A DNA stretch of 64,000 nt from Streptomyces massasporeus. GTDB lineage: Bacteria; Actinomycetota; Actinomycetes; Streptomycetales; Streptomycetaceae. Positions 16,559-25,881 of this stretch are shown in pieces. The stretch's first letter is position 1, and every line of letters starts with the position of its first letter. The translations under genes and the position numbers were made by a program. Below the pieces are notes generated by a model. It saw only the letters and a program-made list of their open reading frames with translations. It made no database searches and was not told the DNA's origin. The stretch spans positions 372,001-436,000 of the forward strand of contig NZ_BMSE01000002.1 of the NCBI RefSeq assembly GCF_014648995.1, in the 5' to 3' direction.

Positions 16559-17383
16559 GTGCCGAAAAGCGGGGGGACGCTGGGATGCGGTACGACGCGT
16601 ATGGCGGGCTGGAAGGTCCACGCCTCCGGGTGCCAGGACAACGCCGAGAAGATCCTCGACGCGATCCACAACTTCTGCGTCCCGCGGGGAATCCCCTTCA
16701 AGTTCCTGCCCGGCCAGCACATCCTGCAACTGCGGAACATGAAGTACGCCTCCCGGGGCGCCAGCGGCAAACTCGTCACCGTCTACCCGGCGGACGAACA
16801 GGAACTGCGCGAGGTGCTCGAAGGCGTCGACGCCCTCGTCGGCGGCGAGCCCGGCCCCTGCATCCTCAGCGATCTGCGCTGGAACCAGGGCCCGTTGTAC
16901 GTGCGCTACGGCGGCTTCGTCGAGCGGCACGTCGTCTCGGAGAAGGGGGTGCTGGAACCCGCCATCGAGTGGCCCGACGGCACGCTCGTCCCCGATCGCC
17001 ACCTGCCCGGATTCCACGTCCCCGAGTGGGTGACCCTGCCGGAGTTCCTCCAGCCGCACGCCGAGGCGCGCCGTGCCGAGTCCCTGGCCGACCTTCCCTG
17101 CGCGGTCCGCCGCCCGGTGCACTTCTCCAACGGCGGGGGCGTGTACATCGCCGAGGACACCCGCACCGGCAAGGAGGTCATCCTCGAGTGGGCCCGCCCG
17201 TACGCGGGACTGACGGCCGACGGGAGAGACGCGGTCAGCCGGCTCCAGTGGGAGCGGGACGTCCTCGAACGACTCGCCGGCGCCGACGCCGTTCCCGCGG
17301 TCCTCGGCTACTTCACCGTCGGAGACCACCACTTCCTCGCCCAGGAACTCGTCGAGGGACGGCCGCTCAGCACGCCTCGATGA
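16559..17383 (+). pseudogene. Truncated class III lanthipeptide synthetase (LanKC/RamC-like), lyase-domain fragment
   Basis: The frame reads GWKVHASGCQDNAEKILDAI, FVHF-type lyase-domain sequence (PFKFLPGQHILQLRNMKYAS, SGKLVTVYP), GEPGPCILSDLRWNQGPLYV, then the start of the kinase domain (HFSNGGGVYIAEDTRTGKEV, RLQWERDVLERLAG, AQELVEGRPLS), where it stops. Intact RamC/LanKC enzymes are about 850-900 residues: lyase, kinase and LanC-like cyclase. Here the cyclase and most of the kinase are missing, and about 70-90 N-terminal residues expected before GWKVH are absent from this frame. No clear start or ribosome-binding site is present. RamC-type enzymes make SapB-like morphogens. Confidence 0.75.
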
Positions 17384-17477
17384 AGTAGGGAAGGTCTTAC
17401 GGCACCCATGACCAGCCTTGCCTTCGCCCGATCATGACCCTGTCGGCACACTGCTCGTCTCGGATATCGTCCCGTGC

Positions 17478-18407
17478 ATGTGTTCTGCACTGGACACGCC
17501 TCAAGGAGCGGCCGAACTCGCCGAGTCTCTGCTTCCTCAGCTGGGGAACCGTTGGCTGCACACCCAGGCGGTGGCCGCCCGAGCTCAAGAGGCTGCCGCG
17601 GCTGTGTCTCAGGCTGACCGGGATCTCCTCGTCGCCGCGGCGTGGCTGCACGACATCGGTTACGCCCCCGAAGTGCGGGATACCGGGTTCCCTCCCCTCG
17701 ATGGTGCCCGCCACCTCGAAACACTGGGTGCGCCGGCACGCCTGGTGCGGCTCGTCGCCCACCACTCCGGAGCCGTGTACGAAGCCGAGCAGCGCGGGCT
17801 GTCGGCAGAGCTGGCCGTCTACGAGCGGGAGGATTCCCCGGTCCTCGACGCGCTGGTCTTCGCGGACATGACCACCGGCCCCGCCGGGCAGTCCTTCGGC
17901 TTCGACGTCCGGATCGACGACATCCTGGTCCGCTACGAACCGGGCAGCGAAGTGCACACCGCGACTAGCAGGGCGCGTCCCTACCTCGGCGCTGCGGTGG
18001 ACCGTACTCAGCGACGCATCGCGGCGTTCACGTCACTGCCGCCGAGCCAACGGGCGATCATCGACGGAAGCGGTTGGTGGCCTCCGACGCTCTTCGCGGT
18101 GGAACACCAGGACGTGGAACTGCTGGCTCGGCTGCTCGATGCCGGCGCAGATCCTGACGAAGGCAACGGTGCGACTCCCCTGACACACGCGCTGGACACG
18201 GAAGGTGACTCGGCGCTGCAGAGTGGTGACCCCCTCACGGTGGCAACGACGGCTGTGCTCCTCGCGTACGGCGCAGACCCCGAACTGCCCGACGTGACTG
18301 GCGATACGCCGCTTCAGGTCGCCGAACGCTACGACCACGCCCCTGCGATCCGGTTGCTGCGCCGGCATCTTCCGGGAGATCGCTCCGGGAAGCGCCAGCC
18401 GATGTAG
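17478..18407 (+). CDS. HD-domain phosphohydrolase with C-terminal ankyrin repeats
   Basis: A 309-residue protein with two parts. Residues about 15-120 are an HD domain: a metal-binding H in NRWLHTQAVA, the HD of AAWLHDIGYAPEV, and the later LVAHHSGA. Residues about 225-300 hold ankyrin-like repeats (DVELLARLLDAGADPDEGNG, ATPLTHAL, LLAYGADPELPDVTGDTPLQ). HD enzymes hydrolyse phosphate esters, often nucleotides. The ATG at 17478 (alternative GTG at 17469) has no ribosome-binding site, so a leaderless transcript is possible. It sits between a broken lanthipeptide gene and the 3' side of a tRNA gene, a typical place for acquired DNA. Confidence 0.8.
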   Translation: MCSALDTPQGAAELAESLLPQLGNRWLHTQAVAARAQEAAAAVSQADRDLLVAAAWLHDIGYAPEVRDTGFPPLDGARHLETLGAPARLVRLVAHHSGAVYEAEQRGLSAELAVYEREDSPVLDALVFADMTTGPAGQSFGFDVRIDDILVRYEPGSEVHTATSRARPYLGAAVDRTQRRIAAFTSLPPSQRAIIDGSGWWPPTLFAVEHQDVELLARLLDAGADPDEGNGATPLTHALDTEGDSALQSGDPLTVATTAVLLAYGADPELPDVTGDTPLQVAERYDHAPAIRLLRRHLPGDRSGKRQPM

Positions 18408-18535
18408 GGCCCGGTCCGTTCAGTCGGACCGCGCTCGATCCGACAGACGACACTTCTGTGCGCACGCCGACATGACGGGGAGGCGGGCCGCACTGGACGA
18501 GCCGGGAGACCTGCTGCCCGGCGAGTGACGGGGCC

Positions 18536-18558
18536 GTTGCCGTCAGCGTTGCCGTCAG
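18536..18558. repeat. Two 11-bp direct repeats near the tRNA 3' end
   Basis: GTTGCCGTCAG occurs at 18536-18546 and 18548-18558, about 60 nt from the tRNA 3' end. Closely spaced repeats at this position look like arm-type sites of a tyrosine integrase. No integrase gene is present. Confidence 0.45.
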
Positions 18559-18565
18559 AGACACG

Positions 18566-18603
18566 AAACGCCCTGGAGGGGAGATCCCCTCTGGGGCGTT
18601 TTT
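18566..18603. terminator. Strong hairpin terminator between HD gene and tRNA
   Basis: Arms 18566-18581 and 18586-18601 pair almost perfectly around a 4-nt loop, and the plus strand ends GTTTTT. It can serve the plus-strand HD gene and, in the other direction, the tRNA. Confidence 0.8.
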
Positions 18604-18618
18604 GCTGGTAGGAGGTGG

Positions 18619-18691
18619 CGCCCCCGGCAGGACTCGAACCTGCGGCCAAGCGCTTAGAAGGCGCCTGCTCTATCCACTGAGCTACGGGGGC
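18619..18691 (-). tRNA. tRNA-Arg (anticodon TCT)
   Basis: A full cloverleaf on the minus strand: acceptor GCCCCCG pairs with CGGGGGC, D-stem GCTC/GAGC, anticodon stem GGCGC/GCGCT (one G.U) with loop CTTCTAA giving anticodon TCT, T-arm GCAGG-TTCGAGT-CCTGC, and a G discriminator base. CCA is not encoded. Confidence 0.95.
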
Positions 18692-19012
18692 CGGGTGTGG
18701 TGGCCTCTGTCCTGGTGCCCTGGTGTGGGCCGATCCGTGACGTCGCCGGGGACAAGGATAGGGCTCCCGCGTCCGTGTCCCTGCTGCTTCGCCTCCGTGG
18801 CTCGATGTGGAGGTTCAGTGAAGCGGTCCTGATAATCGCAGGCAGGTACGAATCGTGCACCGCTTTTGGCGTCACAGGCATCGGGTGTTGTGCACTCGTT
18901 ATGCCTGGAGTGTGCCCGTGTCCCAGTCGTCCCTTCCGTCCCTTGTGTTCTGTCGGCGCGCAGACATGCTCATATGCTTCAGAATTCCCCTAAAATTGGG
19001 CATTCTTCACAT

Positions 19013-20620
19013 GTGGTGACCTTGGACGTACGGCCTCAGCTGCTCGACGCACTCTCCGCCCTGCGCGACCGTGTCGCCGCCGCACGCTTCCCGCTGCCCC
19101 TGGCGGGGGCCCCACGCGCGCGTGCCAACCGCGACGAACTCCTCGCGCAGCTCGACGACTACTTGGTGCCCCGGTTGCGGGACCCCGAAGCGCCGCTTCT
19201 GGCCGTCGTGGGCGGGTCGACCGGAGCCGGGAAATCGACGCTCGTGAACTCCCTCGTGGGACGGCGGGTCAGCGAGGCGGGCGTGCTGCGGCCGACGACA
19301 CGCACCCCCGTGCTGGTCTGCCATCCGGAGGACCACCACTGGTTCAGCGGGATGAGAGTGCTGCCCGATCTCACCCGCGTGTGGGTGCCCCAGCAGGACT
19401 CCACCGACGACCTGCTGCTCCCCGGCGAGAACCCCGCGCGCGTGCTGCGCGTCGAGACCGCCGAGACCATCCCGCCCGGCCTCGCGCTCCTCGACGCGCC
19501 CGACATCGACTCCCTGGTCGCCGACAACCGCGTCCTGGCCGCCGAACTCATCTGCGCCGCCGACATCTGGGTCATGGTCACTACCGCCGCCCGCTACGCC
19601 GACGCCGTCCCCTGGCACATGCTGCGCACCGCCAAGGAGTACGACGTCACCCTCGTGACGGTCCTCGACCGCGTGCCCCACCAGGTCGTCAACGAGGTGT
19701 CACGCCAGTACGGGGCCCTGCTCACCAAGGCCGGGCTCGGCGAGGTGCCGCGCTTCACCGTGCCCGAACTGCCCGAGTCCGCCTGGGGTGGCGGCCTCCT
19801 GCCGGCCTCCGCCGTCGCCCAGCTGCGCACCTGGCTGATCCACCAGGCCCAGGACCCCGCGGCCCGGCAGCACGTCCTCGCCCGTACGGCGTTCGGCGTC
19901 CTCGACTCCCTCAAGTCCCGCATGCCCGCGCTGGCCGGTGCCGCCGCCGCGCAGTACGCCGCCGCTCTACGGCTCACCTCCGCCGTAGAGGGGGCGTACG
20001 ACAGCGAGCACGCCCGCGTGCGGGGCCGGTTGCAGAGCGGCGCGGTCCTCGCCGGCGACGCGCTCAAGCGATGGCGCGCCTTCCCTCTGGACTGCACCGC
20101 CGCCGAACTCCTCGACGCGCTCGTGGAGAGCCTCAGCGCGCTGCTGCTGTGCGCCGTCACCGCCGCCGACGAACGCGTCGACGACGCCTGGCGGCGCGAA
20201 CCGGCGTCCGCCGCCCCGGAACTCGCCGCCCGCGAGGCCGGCGCGGACAGCGCCGAGCACCGCATCGGACTCGCCGTACGGCGCTGGCGGCGGGAGCTCG
20301 AGGAGCACGCCGAGGAAGAGGTCCGCGAACTCGACCGCAACCTCGCACCCGACCCCGAGCTGGTCGCCGCCCTGGTCGCCACCTCCCTGCTGGGCGGCCG
20401 CCGGGGCCGGATGGCCGGCGAAGGGCTCGCCGAGCGGATCGGCGCCCACGGCGCCCTGCGGCTGCGCGACCGGGCCGGACGGCTGCTCACCGAGCACGTG
20501 GACCGCGTCCTGCACGCCGAGCGCGAACGCCGGCTCGCCCCCCTCGACGCGCTCGACGTCCACCCCGAACCCCAGGCCGAACTCATCGCCGCGCTGTCCG
20601 TACTGCAGAAGGAGAGGTGA
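19013..20620 (+). CDS. dynA: Dynamin-like GTPase, DynA-type (soluble partner)
   Basis: A 535-residue GTPase. The P-loop is [17 protein letters not shown] (near residue 66), with a switch-region [13 protein letters not shown]3-like LLDAPDIDS and G4-region [10 protein letters not shown]. The rest is helical with no membrane segment. It is followed 4 nt later by a second, membrane-anchored GTPase. This pairing matches the sporulation-specific dynamins DynA and DynB that stabilise FtsZ rings in Streptomyces. The GTG at 19013 (or 19016) starts the conserved [19 protein letters not shown] and lacks a ribosome-binding site; an in-frame ATG at 18974 is the alternative. Confidence 0.8.
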   Translation: MVTLDVRPQLLDALSALRDRVAAARFPLPLAGAPRARANRDELLAQLDDYLVPRLRDPEAPLLAVVGGSTGAGKSTLVNSLVGRRVSEAGVLRPTTRTPVLVCHPEDHHWFSGMRVLPDLTRVWVPQQDSTDDLLLPGENPARVLRVETAETIPPGLALLDAPDIDSLVADNRVLAAELICAADIWVMVTTAARYADAVPWHMLRTAKEYDVTLVTVLDRVPHQVVNEVSRQYGALLTKAGLGEVPRFTVPELPESAWGGGLLPASAVAQLRTWLIHQAQDPAARQHVLARTAFGVLDSLKSRMPALAGAAAAQYAAALRLTSAVEGAYDSEHARVRGRLQSGAVLAGDALKRWRAFPLDCTAAELLDALVESLSALLLCAVTAADERVDDAWRREPASAAPELAAREAGADSAEHRIGLAVRRWRRELEEHAEEEVRELDRNLAPDPELVAALVATSLLGGRRGRMAGEGLAERIGAHGALRLRDRAGRLLTEHVDRVLHAERERRLAPLDALDVHPEPQAELIAALSVLQKER

Positions 20621-20623
20621 CCG

Positions 20624-22543
20624 GTGACCGCCGTCACTGACCAGGACCCCACCGAGCACACCGATCAGCCGGACGACGACGCACATAAGCCAGACGTCCG
20701 TAAGTCGGACACTCGTAAGGCCCGTAGGGCATTCGCACACAGCGCAGACGGCCGCGAGGCAGACGCCCGCAAGGCGGGGACGGGGGCAGCCCACGACTCC
20801 CCCCGCGGCGCCTCGGACGGTGAGCGCGCCCCTCGCACCGATCCGACCGAGGCGGCCTGGGACGACGGACTCATCGCGCGCCGGGTCAACGAGACAGCCG
20901 AAGGAGACCGGTTCCCCATGACGGACAACCGCTCCGCCGCCCCACAGACGGTCACCCCCCTGGTGTATGACGGGTCGCTGCGCTCCCGGCTCGAGGCCCT
21001 GCGCGAACTCGTCGGGCTCTCCCGCACCCGGCTCGACAGCCGGACGCTGTCGGAGGCCGGCCGGGTGCTCGACGAGGCGTCGGCGCGGCGCAGGCTCTCC
21101 GGGCAGCACACCGTCGTCGCCATCGCGGGCGCCACCGGCAGTGGCAAGTCACAGCTGTTCAACGCGCTCGCCGGGGTGACCATCTCGGAGACGGGCGTAC
21201 GCCGTCCCACCACCGCCGCGCCCATCGCGTGCAGTTGGAGCGACGGGGCCGCCGGCCTCATCGAGCGGCTCGGCATCCCGCCCCGGCTGCGCCGCCGGCC
21301 GCTGCCGACCGGGGACGGCGAGTCGCCGCTGCGCGGACTCGTCCTCATCGACCTGCCCGACCACGACTCCGCGGCCGTACAGCACCGCCGGCACGTGGAC
21401 CGCATCCTGGCGCTCGTCGACGCCGTCATCTGGGTCGTCGACCCGGAGAAGTACGCCGACGCCGTCCTTCACGAGCGCTATCTGCGGCCGATGGCGGCGC
21501 ACGCCGAGGTCATGTTCGTCGTCCTCAACCAGATCGACCGGCTGCCCGGGGAGGCCGCCGAGCAGGTCCTCGACGATCTGCGGCGGCTCCTCGACGAGGA
21601 CGGCATCGCCCTCGGCGAGTACGGCGAGCCGGGTACGACCGTGCTCGCGCTGTCCGCGCTCACCGGTGACGGCGTCGGCGAACTGCGCGAGGCCCTCGGC
21701 CAGTTCGTCTCGGAACGCGGGGCGCCGAACCGCCGTATCGCGGCCGACGTGGACATCGCCGCGGCCCGCCTCTGGCCCGTCTACGCCACGCAGCGCCGGA
21801 CCGGGCTCAGCGAACAGGCCAGGGAGGAGTTCTCCGACCGGCTCGCGGACGCGGTGGGCGCCACGGCGGCGGGTGAGGCGGCCGAACGCGCGTGGCTGCG
21901 CAACGCCAACCGCGCCTGCGGTACGCCCTGGCTGCGTCTGTGGCGCTGGTACCAGGACCGCGGCGAACCCACCACGGGCCGGCTCCCCGGACGTACGCAG
22001 TCCGATGAGGAGGCGACGGCCCGTCAGCGGGTCGAACAGGCGGTACGGACCGTGGCCGACCGGGCGTCGGCCGGGCTGCCGGCGCCCTGGGCGCAGGCGG
22101 TGCGCGAGGCGGCCGCCCGCGGCTCTCAGGGGTTGCCGGAGGCGCTGGACGAACTGACCGCGCGCGCGGGCGTGCCGACGGGGCGGCCGCCGCGCCCGGG
22201 GTGGTGGCCGGTGGCCGTCCTCGTCCAGGCGTCCATGACGATCCTGCAGTTCCTGGGCGGGCTGTGGCTACTGGGGCAGATCATCGGGGTCGCGGCACCG
22301 AACCTGGGGGTGCCGGTGCTGCTGATGGTGATCGGTATCGTCGGCGGCCCGCTCATCGAGTGGAGCTGCCGGATGGCCGCCCGCGGCCCGGCCCGGCGCT
22401 TTGGCCTGGAGGCGGAACGCCGGTTGCGGGAAGCGGCGGCCGGCTGCGGCAGAGCCCGGGTCCTGGACCCGGTGGCGGCGGAGCTGCTGCGGTACCGGGA
22501 GGTCCGGGAGCAGTACGGGAGGGTGGTGGGGACGGGGCGCTGA
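20624..22543 (+). CDS. dynB: Dynamin-like GTPase, DynB-type (membrane-anchored partner)
   Basis: A 639-residue GTPase. A charged, poorly conserved N-terminal region of about 110 residues precedes the G domain: P-loop GATGSGKSQLFNALAG (near residue 168), switch RRPTTAAPIACSW, G3 LIDLPDHDS, G4 VLNQIDRLPGE. Two transmembrane helices near residues 529-580 (VLVQASMTILQFLGGLWLLG, then VPVLLMVIGIVGGPLIEW) form a hairpin, as in DynB. The GTG at 20624 has GGAG/AGGTG upstream. With the preceding gene it forms a two-gene operon for sporulation septation. An in-frame ATG at 20918 could give a shorter form. Confidence 0.82.
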   Translation: MTAVTDQDPTEHTDQPDDDAHKPDVRKSDTRKARRAFAHSADGREADARKAGTGAAHDSPRGASDGERAPRTDPTEAAWDDGLIARRVNETAEGDRFPMTDNRSAAPQTVTPLVYDGSLRSRLEALRELVGLSRTRLDSRTLSEAGRVLDEASARRRLSGQHTVVAIAGATGSGKSQLFNALAGVTISETGVRRPTTAAPIACSWSDGAAGLIERLGIPPRLRRRPLPTGDGESPLRGLVLIDLPDHDSAAVQHRRHVDRILALVDAVIWVVDPEKYADAVLHERYLRPMAAHAEVMFVVLNQIDRLPGEAAEQVLDDLRRLLDEDGIALGEYGEPGTTVLALSALTGDGVGELREALGQFVSERGAPNRRIAADVDIAAARLWPVYATQRRTGLSEQAREEFSDRLADAVGATAAGEAAERAWLRNANRACGTPWLRLWRWYQDRGEPTTGRLPGRTQSDEEATARQRVEQAVRTVADRASAGLPAPWAQAVREAAARGSQGLPEALDELTARAGVPTGRPPRPGWWPVAVLVQASMTILQFLGGLWLLGQIIGVAAPNLGVPVLLMVIGIVGGPLIEWSCRMAARGPARRFGLEAERRLREAAAGCGRARVLDPVAAELLRYREVREQYGRVVGTGR

Positions 22544-22705
22544 CGGGCGTCCTGGCCGGGGGCGGGGCGTTGACGGTACGGCCATCCCGGGGGCGCGGCG
22601 CCGACGGTGTGGCCTTCCCTGGGGCGAGGCGAGGCGCTGACCGTGCGGCCACCCGAGGGGGAGGCGCGGCGCTGACGCTACGCCCACCCGGGGCATCACC
22701 CCTGC
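22538..22705. repeat. Five degenerate ~30-bp tandem units
   Basis: Units follow the pattern GGCGCTGACGGTACGGCCA-CCCGGGGGC with drift. They start at the dynB stop codon and fill the gap before ssbB. No ORF or hairpin dominates. Confidence 0.6.
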
Positions 22706-22859
22706 GGGTGGCGGCGTTGTCCACAGGCGTTCGGTGATCCACAGCGCTCAGCGGGCCCGGCCCGGCGGCGGCAGTCTGGCAGACACAGCCGTACGGGACG
22801 GGCCCGTACGCGTGTCGGTCCGGCGCGGGTGCCGTGGTCCGGGCGAGGGAGGTTTCGCG

Positions 22860-23336
22860 ATGAACGAGACGATGGTCTGCGCGGTCGGCAGGGTGGCGAC
22901 GCAGCCGGTGTACCGGGAGGTGGCGTCCGGCCCGTCGGCGAGGTTCAGGATGGCGGTGACCGCGCGCTACTGGGACCGCGAGAAGAACACGTGGACGGAC
23001 GGGCACACCAACTTCTTCACGGTGTGGGCCAACCGCCAGCTGGCCACGAACACGGCGGCGTCGCTGACGGTCGGCGAGCCCGTGATCGTGCAGGGAAGGC
23101 TGAAGGTGCGGACCGACGTGCGCGAGGGGCAGAGCTGGACGTCGGCGGACATCGACGCGGTGGCGATCGGCCACGACATGGCCTGGGGCACCTCGGCCTT
23201 CAGGCGGGCGGGCAAGGCGGAGACGGCGCCCTCGCCGACGCAACCGGAGCCCAACTGGGAGACACCGCCGGAGGGTTCCGTGGAGCCGGGGGACACTCGC
23301 GTGCAACACCCGCCGGAGGCAGCAGTGCTGACGTGA
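22860..23336 (+). CDS. ssbB: Single-stranded DNA-binding protein, SsbB-type
   Basis: A 158-residue SSB. The OB fold covers residues 1-110: MNETMVCAVGRVATQPVYRE, FRMAVTARYWD, FFTVWANRQLATN, VIVQGRLKVRTDVREG. The short C-terminal tail lacks the acidic DDDIPF-type end used to recruit replication proteins, which marks it as the second SSB paralogue (SsbB). In S. coelicolor SsbB is needed for chromosome segregation during sporulation, which fits its place beside dynA/dynB. GGAGG lies 7-8 nt before the ATG. Its expression is probably independent of dynAB because a 316-nt repeat-rich gap separates them. Confidence 0.88.
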   Translation: MNETMVCAVGRVATQPVYREVASGPSARFRMAVTARYWDREKNTWTDGHTNFFTVWANRQLATNTAASLTVGEPVIVQGRLKVRTDVREGQSWTSADIDAVAIGHDMAWGTSAFRRAGKAETAPSPTQPEPNWETPPEGSVEPGDTRVQHPPEAAVLT

Positions 23337-23612
23337 CGTCACTCACTGGCAGGCCTGCCCGAACTGCGGCATATCGACGAGTGCGCACCGAACCACCAGG
23401 GTTGATTTGTCGATACGCCCTGCTCACCAGGGATCTTGGCGATAACGATTCCGATTCGGATCACTCGTCCGACCGTCCGACCGGCGGGCGGGCTCCCCCA
23501 CGTCCCTAGGATGCCGGACATGGCTCTCGGGACTCTTGTGTCCTGTGAGTCCTCTGATTCTGCTGGTGGGACCGTCCCCCCACGTCAACGGTCCTGCTCG
23601 AAGGGGAATTTG
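23337..23612. other. Promoter region of the surface protein gene, no gene seen
   Basis: 276 nt without a supported ORF. The stretch 23435-23475 is comparatively AT-rich and probably contains the promoter of the downstream thioester protein gene. Confidence 0.4.
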
Positions 23613-25022
23613 GTGTTTGCTTCGTTCTCTGAGCTGTTCGTACGCAGGCGAGGGGCGGCCCGCCTCGCCACCGCGACCGTCCTTACCGGCCTTGTCGCCG
23701 CGGCCGGGCTGGCCGGTGCCGGCCCGGTCGCCGCCGACGAGACGACGCAGAGTCAGGGCGGCGCGGCCGCGACGATAGGCGGCCTCAAGACGTACGGCGC
23801 GGCCGTCATACACGCCGGCACCGGCGACCAGGAGATCTCGGCGGGCCTGTTCGAGATGTCCGTCGACGGCGGCGGCATGCTCCAGACGTACTGCGTCGAC
23901 CTCCACAACCCCACGCAACGGGACGCCAGGTACCACGAGACGTCCTGGAGCGGCACGTCCCTGGGCGCCAACAAGGACGCCGGCAAGATCCGCTGGATCC
24001 TGCAGAACTCCTACCCGCAGGTCAACGACCTCGCGACGCTCGCGCGCAAGGCGGGCGTGCGCGGAGCGCTGACCGAGCAGGACGCCGCGGCCGGCACGCA
24101 GGTGGCGATCTGGCGCTACTCGGACGACATCGCCGTCGACGCCCTCGACCCGCAGGCCGAGCAGCTCGCCGACTACCTGGAGAAGCACGCCCGCAATCTG
24201 CCCGAGCCCCGTGCCTCGCTCACCTTGGAGCCCTCCGCGGTCTCCGGGCGGCCGGGGGAGCGGATCGGACCGGTGACGGTGCGCACCAACGCCGGCAGCG
24301 CGACGGTCACCCCGCCCGCGGACGCCGCAACGAGCGGAGTGCGGGTCGTCGACAAGCAGGGCAAGGTCATCACCTCCACGCCCGACGGCGGGCAGGTCTT
24401 CTTCGACGTCCCCGCGGACGCGGCAGCCGGTACGGCGGAACTGACCGTGCAGGCCTCGACCACCGTGCCGGTCGGCCGGGCCTTCGCCTCCGAGAGCCGC
24501 AGCCAGACGCAGATCCTGGCCGGTTCGAGCGAGTCGACGGTGTCCGCGACGGCCGGGGCGACCTGGGCGAAGCAGGGCCCGATCCCGGCGCTGTCGGCGG
24601 CGAAGAACTGCGCCGAGGGCGGCGTCGACATCATCGCCTCCAACAAGGGCGACGAGCCGTTCACCTTCGAACTGGCCGGCCTGGAGCACACCATCGCCGC
24701 GGGCGAGTCCCGCACGGTGACGGTCCCGATCCAGGAGGACCAGGCCTACGACTTCACGATCCACGGCCCGGGCGGCCTGGAGAAGCGCTTCACCGGCGTG
24801 CTGGACTGCCAGACCCGCGGCAGCGACACCGGCACCACCACCCAGACCCTCAGCGAACCGAGCCCGGCGACGGTGGGCGGCACGGCCCCGGACACCAACC
24901 TCGCCGAAACGGGCGGCTCCGGCATCACCCCCCTGATCGCGGGCGTCGCCATCGGCCTGGTCCTGATCGGCGGAACGACCCTGATCGTGCTGCGACGCAG
25001 GGAGGCGACGGCGGGGGAGTGA
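23613..25022 (+). CDS. Thioester-domain (TQXA) surface protein with LAETG sortase signal
   Basis: A 469-residue exported protein. It has a signal peptide (FVRRRGAARLATATVLTGLV, cleavage near VAADE). The TQXA domain has the reactive cysteine in LQTYCVDLHNP (about residue 92) and the matching Gln in AAAGTQVAIWRYSD. A middle beta-rich region follows, then LAETG, a hydrophobic helix and RRR tail, a class E sortase signal. Thioester-forming adhesins bind covalently to amine surfaces. The GTG at 23613 has AGGGGA 6 nt upstream. No sortase gene is adjacent. Confidence in the Cys-Gln thioester is good because both motifs are in the expected order. Confidence 0.88.
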   Translation: MFASFSELFVRRRGAARLATATVLTGLVAAAGLAGAGPVAADETTQSQGGAAATIGGLKTYGAAVIHAGTGDQEISAGLFEMSVDGGGMLQTYCVDLHNPTQRDARYHETSWSGTSLGANKDAGKIRWILQNSYPQVNDLATLARKAGVRGALTEQDAAAGTQVAIWRYSDDIAVDALDPQAEQLADYLEKHARNLPEPRASLTLEPSAVSGRPGERIGPVTVRTNAGSATVTPPADAATSGVRVVDKQGKVITSTPDGGQVFFDVPADAAAGTAELTVQASTTVPVGRAFASESRSQTQILAGSSESTVSATAGATWAKQGPIPALSAAKNCAEGGVDIIASNKGDEPFTFELAGLEHTIAAGESRTVTVPIQEDQAYDFTIHGPGGLEKRFTGVLDCQTRGSDTGTTTQTLSEPSPATVGGTAPDTNLAETGGSGITPLIAGVAIGLVLIGGTTLIVLRRREATAGE

Positions 25023-25201
25023 CGGCGGCGCACGGCCGGCCGCTGATCAATCACGTCGGCTGACAGCGGCCGCCGGTCTGCCGTCGGCCCATTCGACCGG
25101 GGGCCGGGTTCGTCAGTGCAGGCTCCGAGGGCCCCGGCCGGTCTCGGTGGCGGAGTCAAAAGCGGCGACGCCAAAGGTCTCCGTGTGGCACGATCCACCG
25201 C

Positions 25202-25672
25202 GTGGAGTGGGTGACTCTCGTGGGTACGGCCCTGGGGGCGGTGCTCGGTGTCGGGGCGACGCTGGCCGGTGAGCATCTGCGGTGGCGACGTACCGTCAGG
25301 GACACCAGGCTGCAGGACCGCCGGACCATGTACGTGGACTGTCTGGTCGCTCTTCGCAGAGCGCACGAGGCGATGCGGCTGGTCGCCGACGAGAACCACA
25401 CGGATCCGCAGACGAGGGCGGCCAAGATCCGGCAGGCGTTCCAGGCCTCCGGGTGCGATGAGGCGCGAGAGCGGCTGGTTCTCACGGCGACCGCCGGCAT
25501 AACGGAAGCGATAGACGGCTCGTACCACTCGCTGCGCGACATTCGCGAGGCGCTCGCGTCGGGGTGCACGATCGCGTCCGAGGAGTACCAGGCCGCCAGG
25601 CAGGTCCACGGTGACGCGACCCGGGCAGCGCGCGTGGTCCTCCGCGCGGACCTGGCCGCCCTGGAGGCCTGA
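25202..25672 (+). CDS. Hypothetical protein with N-terminal membrane anchor
   Basis: A 156-residue protein. Residues 3-23 (WVTLVGTALGAVLGVGATLA) form a glycine-rich membrane helix, and the rest is predicted helical and charged (QDRRTMYVDCLVALRRAHEA), likely coiled-coil. The type is common in Streptomyces and has no known function. The GTG start has no ribosome-binding site and may be leaderless. It is the last gene before the left repeat of the integrated element. Confidence 0.6.
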   Translation: MEWVTLVGTALGAVLGVGATLAGEHLRWRRTVRDTRLQDRRTMYVDCLVALRRAHEAMRLVADENHTDPQTRAAKIRQAFQASGCDEARERLVLTATAGITEAIDGSYHSLRDIREALASGCTIASEEYQAARQVHGDATRAARVVLRADLAALEA

Positions 25673-25741
25673 CCGGTCGCCGCACAGCGGCTCTGGCGAC
25701 GGACTGTGACTGCCGGGTCCCCCAGCCACCACCAAGAACCC

Positions 25742-25807
25742 CCAGGTCAGCGCCCCCACCCCATACGCGTTTCCACCCAGGGGTGGCGGTACGGCAAGAT
25801 GGGGTGT
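25742..25807. repeat. Left 66-bp direct repeat (attL candidate)
   Basis: It matches 32068-32133 at the same length with about ten mismatches. Two blocks are identical: ACGCGTTTCCACCCAGG and GCGGTACGGCAAGATGGGGT. The right copy lies in the promoter region of ettA. Confidence 0.8.
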
Positions 25808-25832
25808 TACTTACCGCGAGAGGGCATGAAAA

Positions 25833-25869
25833 GGCCCCTCACCAGCGGTTTTCTCGCCGATGAGGGGCC
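25833..25869. terminator. Hairpin just inside the left end
   Basis: GGCCCCTCA (25833-25841) pairs with TGAGGGGCC (25861-25869), with part of the loop also able to pair. Possibly the terminator of a lost gene. Confidence 0.5.
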
Positions 25870-25881
25870 GTGTAGGCAGCC

